Shown here in pieces: positions 60,609 to 64,000 of a stretch of DNA of 64,000 nucleotides. The DNA comes from Streptomyces sp. NBC_00237 (GTDB taxonomy: Bacteria > Actinomycetota > Actinomycetes > Streptomycetales > Streptomycetaceae), in the NCBI RefSeq assembly GCF_026342435.1, contig NZ_JAPEMT010000003.1:620001-684000 (forward strand), in the 5' to 3' direction. Under the pieces are notes generated by a model that was given only the letters and a program-made list of their open reading frames with translations, did not search any database and was not told the origin of the DNA. Within the stretch, counting starts at the first letter, position 1, and the number at the start of each line of letters is the position of its first letter. The position numbers and the translations under genes were made by a program.

Positions 60609-61895
60609 ATGACACGCGCGTCCAGCATGTTCGACCTGATCAGCGAGCAGGGCGAAGACAGGCCCTACTTCGCGACCGGTGGCATCGGCAGGTCACACGA
60701 GTTCTACACCGGTGAGGAGCAGCACCGGCGGGAGATGACCGCGATCTACGGCAGGCGCTGGCTCCCGGTGGACCACGTCTCCCGCCTCAAGGAGAAGGGC
60801 GCGTACAGCACCCTGAACATCGGCACCGGATCCGTACTGCTCCTGCACGGGGACGACGGCATCAGGGCCTACCACAACTACTGCCGGCACCGGGGCTACA
60901 AGCTCGTCGAGGAACCGGTCGGCAAGCGGCAGAGCCTGGTCTGCCTCTACCACTGCTGGGTGTACGACCGTAACGGCAAGCTCAAGAGCCTCAACGGCAC
61001 CTACTTCGACCACTTCTTCGAGAAGGAGAAGAACGGGCTGCTGCCGGTACGCACCGAGGTCAGGTTCGGGGTCGTGTTCATCTCCTTCTCCGACGACGCC
61101 CCGGACCTCGACGCCTCCCTGGGCGAGTTCGGGGAGTTCGCACGCGTCTACGACCTCGCCGACCTGGAGTGCGTACAGGCGAAGGACTATCCGGTCGCCT
61201 CGAACTGGAAGCTCGTCGCGCACAACGTCAACGAGAGCCTCCACTTCCCCACGGCGCACAAGGACCTGCACCGCATCACGGACTTCGACGACGCGGGCAC
61301 GTACGACCTCAAGGGCGACATCGTCGGCGCGTGGCAGTCGATACGCGGCGGCTACAACTCCGTCTCCATGACGGGGCGCAGCGGGCGCACGCCGATGCCG
61401 CAGGTGCCCGAGGGAGACCTTCAGAAGATCAACTGGATCACCATCCTGCCCAATCTGCTGTTCGGGTTCACCGCCGACTACGTGATGATGCAGTGGGTCT
61501 GGCCCGAGAGCCCGGGCACCTGCTTCGTCCGGCACTTCTGGCTCTTCCACCCCTCGGAGACGGCCAAGAGCGACTTCTCCCACGAGGCCGTGTTCGCACT
61601 GTGGGACAAGGCGAACTACGAGGACTGGGAGATGTGCGAGCGCACGCACCGCGGCCTCTCGAACCCGATGTGGTCCCCGGGACAGCTCTCCCTCGACGAG
61701 GAGGTCGTCTCACAGATCGACTCGTGGGTCATGGCCGAGACGGCGGGGGAGCCGGACGGCGCACAGGGCGCGGCGCCCGGACGCTCCGCCGGGCAGGAAG
61801 AGCCCGCCGATGCGGGACAGGCCGACGCATCGGACCGGCCCGCAGGGCGCGTCGAGCGTGCCGGGCACGTCGAATCCAGTGAGGCCAAGGGATGA
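60609..61895 (+). CDS. Rieske non-heme iron oxygenase (alpha-subunit type)
   Basis: 428 residues from ATG 60609 (GAGGGAG 9 nt upstream). Rieske cluster ligands: YCRHRGYKLV (CxH) and CLYHCW (CxxH). The catalytic domain has NWKLVAHNVNESLHFPTAHKDLHR, giving the His pair (E-S-L-H-x4-H), and a later acidic EDWEMCERTH segment suited to supply the Asp. The family oxygenates aromatic or N-containing substrates, including amine-to-nitro oxidation in PrnD-type enzymes. The last ~60 residues are an Ala/Glu/Gly-rich disordered tail, unusual for the family. Its stop overlaps the formyltransferase-NRPS start (ATGA), tying both to one pathway. No reductase partner is in view. Confidence 0.92.
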   Translation: MTRASSMFDLISEQGEDRPYFATGGIGRSHEFYTGEEQHRREMTAIYGRRWLPVDHVSRLKEKGAYSTLNIGTGSVLLLHGDDGIRAYHNYCRHRGYKLVEEPVGKRQSLVCLYHCWVYDRNGKLKSLNGTYFDHFFEKEKNGLLPVRTEVRFGVVFISFSDDAPDLDASLGEFGEFARVYDLADLECVQAKDYPVASNWKLVAHNVNESLHFPTAHKDLHRITDFDDAGTYDLKGDIVGAWQSIRGGYNSVSMTGRSGRTPMPQVPEGDLQKINWITILPNLLFGFTADYVMMQWVWPESPGTCFVRHFWLFHPSETAKSDFSHEAVFALWDKANYEDWEMCERTHRGLSNPMWSPGQLSLDEEVVSQIDSWVMAETAGEPDGAQGAAPGRSAGQEEPADAGQADASDRPAGRVERAGHVESSEAKG

Positions 61896-64000
61896 GCATG
61901 ACGGCCAACTGCTTCCTCATCGGCGGCACCCGGGTCCTCACCCAGTGCGCCTCCCGGCTCCTCGACGCCGGGGTACGGATCGAAGGGGTCTTCAGCGACG
62001 ACCCGGCGGTGACCGCCTGGGCGCGCGAGCGCGCGGTCCCCGTACTGGACCCGCGCGGCGACCTGTCGGCACCGCTCTCCCGGGTGCCGTTCGACTACCT
62101 GTTCAGCATGGTCAACTTCCGGATCCTGACCGCTGAGGTCCTGGACCTCCCCAGGATCGCCGCCGTCAACTTCCACGACGGCCCCCTGCCCAGGTACTCC
62201 GGCAGCCACGTCCCCGCCTGGGCGCTGTACGAGGGCGAGCGGCGGCACGCCGCCACCTGGCACCGGATGACGACCCAGGTCGACGCGGGTAGCGTGCTGC
62301 TGGAACGCTGGTTCCCGATCCGCGAGCACTCCACCGCCCTGTCCCTGACGTACGAGAGCGCCGAGAACGGCATCGCGGCCTTCGACGACCTGGTGCCGCA
62401 CGTGGTGGCGCGGACCCTGCCCGACCCGGTGGACACCGGTGACCGCGAGCGGCGGTTCTACCGGCGCTCCGCGCGCATGGCGTCCGGCGGGCTCATCCAC
62501 GCCGGTACCACGGCGGGCGAGGCCGCGCGGATCTCCAAGGCCCTGGACTTCGGCTCCTTCCCGAACCCGCTGGGCCTGCCCACGCTCATCACCGGGCAGG
62601 GCGCCGTCTTCACCCGGCAGGTCAGGCTCGTCCCCCGCGACGAACCGCGCACCGCGACCACCGTCGTCTCGGTGACGACGTCCGCACTGACCCTGTCCGC
62701 CCCCGACGCGGACCTCGTCCTGAGCGACTTCACCGCCGTCGACGGAAGCGCGCTGAGCGGTCAGGCCGCGGCGCAGCGACTGGGGATCACCGAGGGAGCC
62801 CCGCTGCCGCCCGTGCCCGCCGAGCGTCTCGCGGCGGTCGACGCGGCACAGCATCGGCTGCGGGTGCACGAGCCGTGGTGGCGCGAGCGGCTGCGGAACG
62901 TACGCCCCGCACAGCTGTCCGTCGACGACTTCTCCGCCGCCGGAGCCCACTACGGCCGCTACGAGCTGGCGTTCCTGCCGAGGTCGCGTGAGGAGGCGGT
63001 CGGCGTCGCCCGCGCCTTCCTGGAGGCCGTGGCCGAGCGCGCCCAGGACCCCGCCTTCGACTTCGCCTGGTCGCCTTCGGCCGCACGGGCCCTCGCCGAG
63101 GAGACCCACGGCATCGCCGCCGCACGCTTCCCCGTGCGATTCGACGCCGACAGCACCCGGTCCCTGCACGACAAGCTGGACACGGCGCGCGCCAAGCACG
63201 GCTACGCCAGTGACCTGGAGGCCCGCCTCGGGACGGCGGGCCGCCCCCTGGGTTCGGGGGAGCCGGACTTCACGGCCGTGATGGTCCTCGAACGCCTCGC
63301 GGGTGAGGAGGCGTCCGCCGAACCGCACACCGAGATCGCGCTGCTGTGCCTCCAGGACGGCCCGCCGACGGTCTTCGTACGGGAAACCGCGATGGGGTCC
63401 GACGAGGCGCTGGCCTTCACCGAGCGGGTCGAGGACCTGGCCCTGACGGCCCTGCTGCACGGCGAACCGGGCGCCACCGCCGGACCGGCCGCAACCCCCG
63501 CCGCCCAGCCAGCCGACGGCCCTCGCGCCGCCGGTACGGAAGCGGAGCCCGAGGCGAGGGAGGAGGCGGGCACGACCGTGCTCGACCTGATCGCCGCCTC
63601 GGTCACCGACCACCCCACGGCCACCGCCGTGCGCAGTGGTGCACGCACGCTCGACTACGCGGGGCTCGACGCGTGGGCGGACGCGATCGCCGCCCGTCTG
63701 CACGACCAGGGCGTCGAAGCCGGAGCGGTGGTCGGCGTACTGACGGAACGGGGCATCCACCTGCTTCCCGCGCTGCTCGGCATCCTGCGGGCCGGTGCCT
63801 CTTTCCTGCCGCTCGACCCGGGCTACCCCGTGGATCGGCTGCGCCGCTACGTGGCGGTCTCGCAGTGCGACCTGCTGCTCACCGACGCCGCGACCCACAC
63901 GCTCGGCGAGTCGCTCGGCGCCGCCCTGCCGGTGCCGGAACCGGACGGTTCCGCCCAGGCGGTACCGCCCCTGGTGGGCGCGGGCGATCTCGCGTACACG
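61892..64000 (+). CDS. Formyltransferase-NRPS fusion (FT, linker/C-like, A domain start), cut by window edge
   Basis: 703 codons from ATG 61892 to the edge. Residues 1-~190 are a formyl-tetrahydrofolate-dependent formyltransferase. The catalytic Asn-His lies in VNFHDGPLPRYSGSHVPAW and Asp in TQVDAGSVLLERWF, so the N-H-D triad of Fmt is intact. Residues ~190-260 match Formyl_trans_C (GTTAGEAARISKALDFGSFPNPLG). Residues ~325-530 look like a half-size condensation-type or linker domain (RLRVHEPWWRERLRN, YGRYELAFLPRS). From ~560 an A domain begins (TLDYAGLDAWADAIAARL, LGILRAGASFLPLDPGYPVDRLRRY). The fusion resembles N-formylating start modules such as LgrA, but the inserted middle domain differs. 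Translationally coupled to the Rieske oxygenase. Confidence 0.92.
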   Translation, partial: MSMTANCFLIGGTRVLTQCASRLLDAGVRIEGVFSDDPAVTAWARERAVPVLDPRGDLSAPLSRVPFDYLFSMVNFRILTAEVLDLPRIAAVNFHDGPLPRYSGSHVPAWALYEGERRHAATWHRMTTQVDAGSVLLERWFPIREHSTALSLTYESAENGIAAFDDLVPHVVARTLPDPVDTGDRERRFYRRSARMASGGLIHAGTTAGEAARISKALDFGSFPNPLGLPTLITGQGAVFTRQVRLVPRDEPRTATTVVSVTTSALTLSAPDADLVLSDFTAVDGSALSGQAAAQRLGITEGAPLPPVPAERLAAVDAAQHRLRVHEPWWRERLRNVRPAQLSVDDFSAAGAHYGRYELAFLPRSREEAVGVARAFLEAVAERAQDPAFDFAWSPSAARALAEETHGIAAARFPVRFDADSTRSLHDKLDTARAKHGYASDLEARLGTAGRPLGSGEPDFTAVMVLERLAGEEASAEPHTEIALLCLQDGPPTVFVRETAMGSDEALAFTERVEDLALTALLHGEPGATAGPAATPAAQPADGPRAAGTEAEPEAREEAGTTVLDLIAASVTDHPTATAVRSGARTLDYAGLDAWADAIAARLHDQGVEAGAVVGVLTERGIHLLPALLGILRAGASFLPLDPGYPVDRLRRYVAVSQCDLLLTDAATHTLGESLGAALPVPEPDGSAQAVPPLVGAGDLAYT

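Noticed and set aside
61616..63898. A 760-codon minus-strand frame opposite the formyltransferase-NRPS
   Set aside because: A shadow with no motif; the plus strand has the formyltransferase and A-domain signatures.

Overview
The base composition (very GC-rich with strong GC third-position bias), the families present (RheA/Hsp18, MbtH-linked NRPS, crt carotenoid locus with a LitR-type MerR regulator, OsdK/OsdR-type DevSR pair, rare TTA codons) and frequent ATGA/GTGA overlaps point to a Streptomyces chromosome, probably an arm region rich in accessory genes. In Streptomyces coelicolor the carotenoid and hypoxia (osd) loci also lie close together; that comparison is from memory.

Layout. 1-1.8 kb: start of an NRPS gene (condensation plus beginning of adenylation) running off the left edge. 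2.3-6.1 kb: a secreted four-repeat cysteine protein, a DUF2267 protein, the small heat-shock gene hsp18 with its divergent repressor rheA and two RheA-type operators, and a flavodoxin-fold quinone reductase. 6.6-20.6 kb: a secreted tripeptidyl-aminopeptidase-like hydrolase, a TetX-like flavin monooxygenase, a beta-lactamase-fold hydrolase divergent from an AraC regulator, a GH172 enzyme, a TetR/DJ-1/NmrA operon, a membrane-anchored serine hydrolase and two small unknown genes.

20.9-32.6 kb: a compact NRPS cluster with two synthetases (A-T-C-A-T and C-A-T-C*), MbtH and an MFS exporter, all with overlapping or closely spaced genes. As I read them, the first and third adenylation pockets are identical. 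The assembly line ends in a condensation-like domain whose HH motif is replaced, and there is no thioesterase. 32.7-37.2 kb: an M23 endopeptidase with a duplicated start, an ECF sigma factor with a minimal zinc-type anti-sigma, a B12-binding MerR photoreceptor (LitR/CarH type) and a lipocalin. 37.3-45.7 kb: the carotenoid genes crtY, an internally deleted crtT, crtU, and convergently a Rieske gene (crtV position), crtB, crtI and crtE. Together these should still give isorenieratene.

46-58.3 kb: a secreted tandem papain-like protein (one dead and one intact active site), IS5-type transposase relics, then a hypoxia-type locus. The latter holds a GAF sensor kinase, a DevR-like regulator, flavodoxin, CBS-BON, universal stress protein and phosphoketolase genes, plus three decayed genes (a hydrogenase-type Fe-S subunit, a hydrogenase maturation protease remnant and a PatA-like acyl-CoA synthetase). 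A palindrome of the form GGGCCG-N2-CGGCCC (one copy imperfect) recurs upstream of four transcription units here and may be the regulator's box.

58.4-64 kb: an AT-richer control region with a promoter whose -35 lies in a palindrome, followed by a flavin monooxygenase, a Rieske oxygenase and an NRPS that starts with a formyltransferase domain and runs off the right edge. This looks like the start of another biosynthetic cluster. Several unrelated genes (crtT, the PatA-like gene, the Fe-S subunit) carry clean internal deletions or frameshifts.
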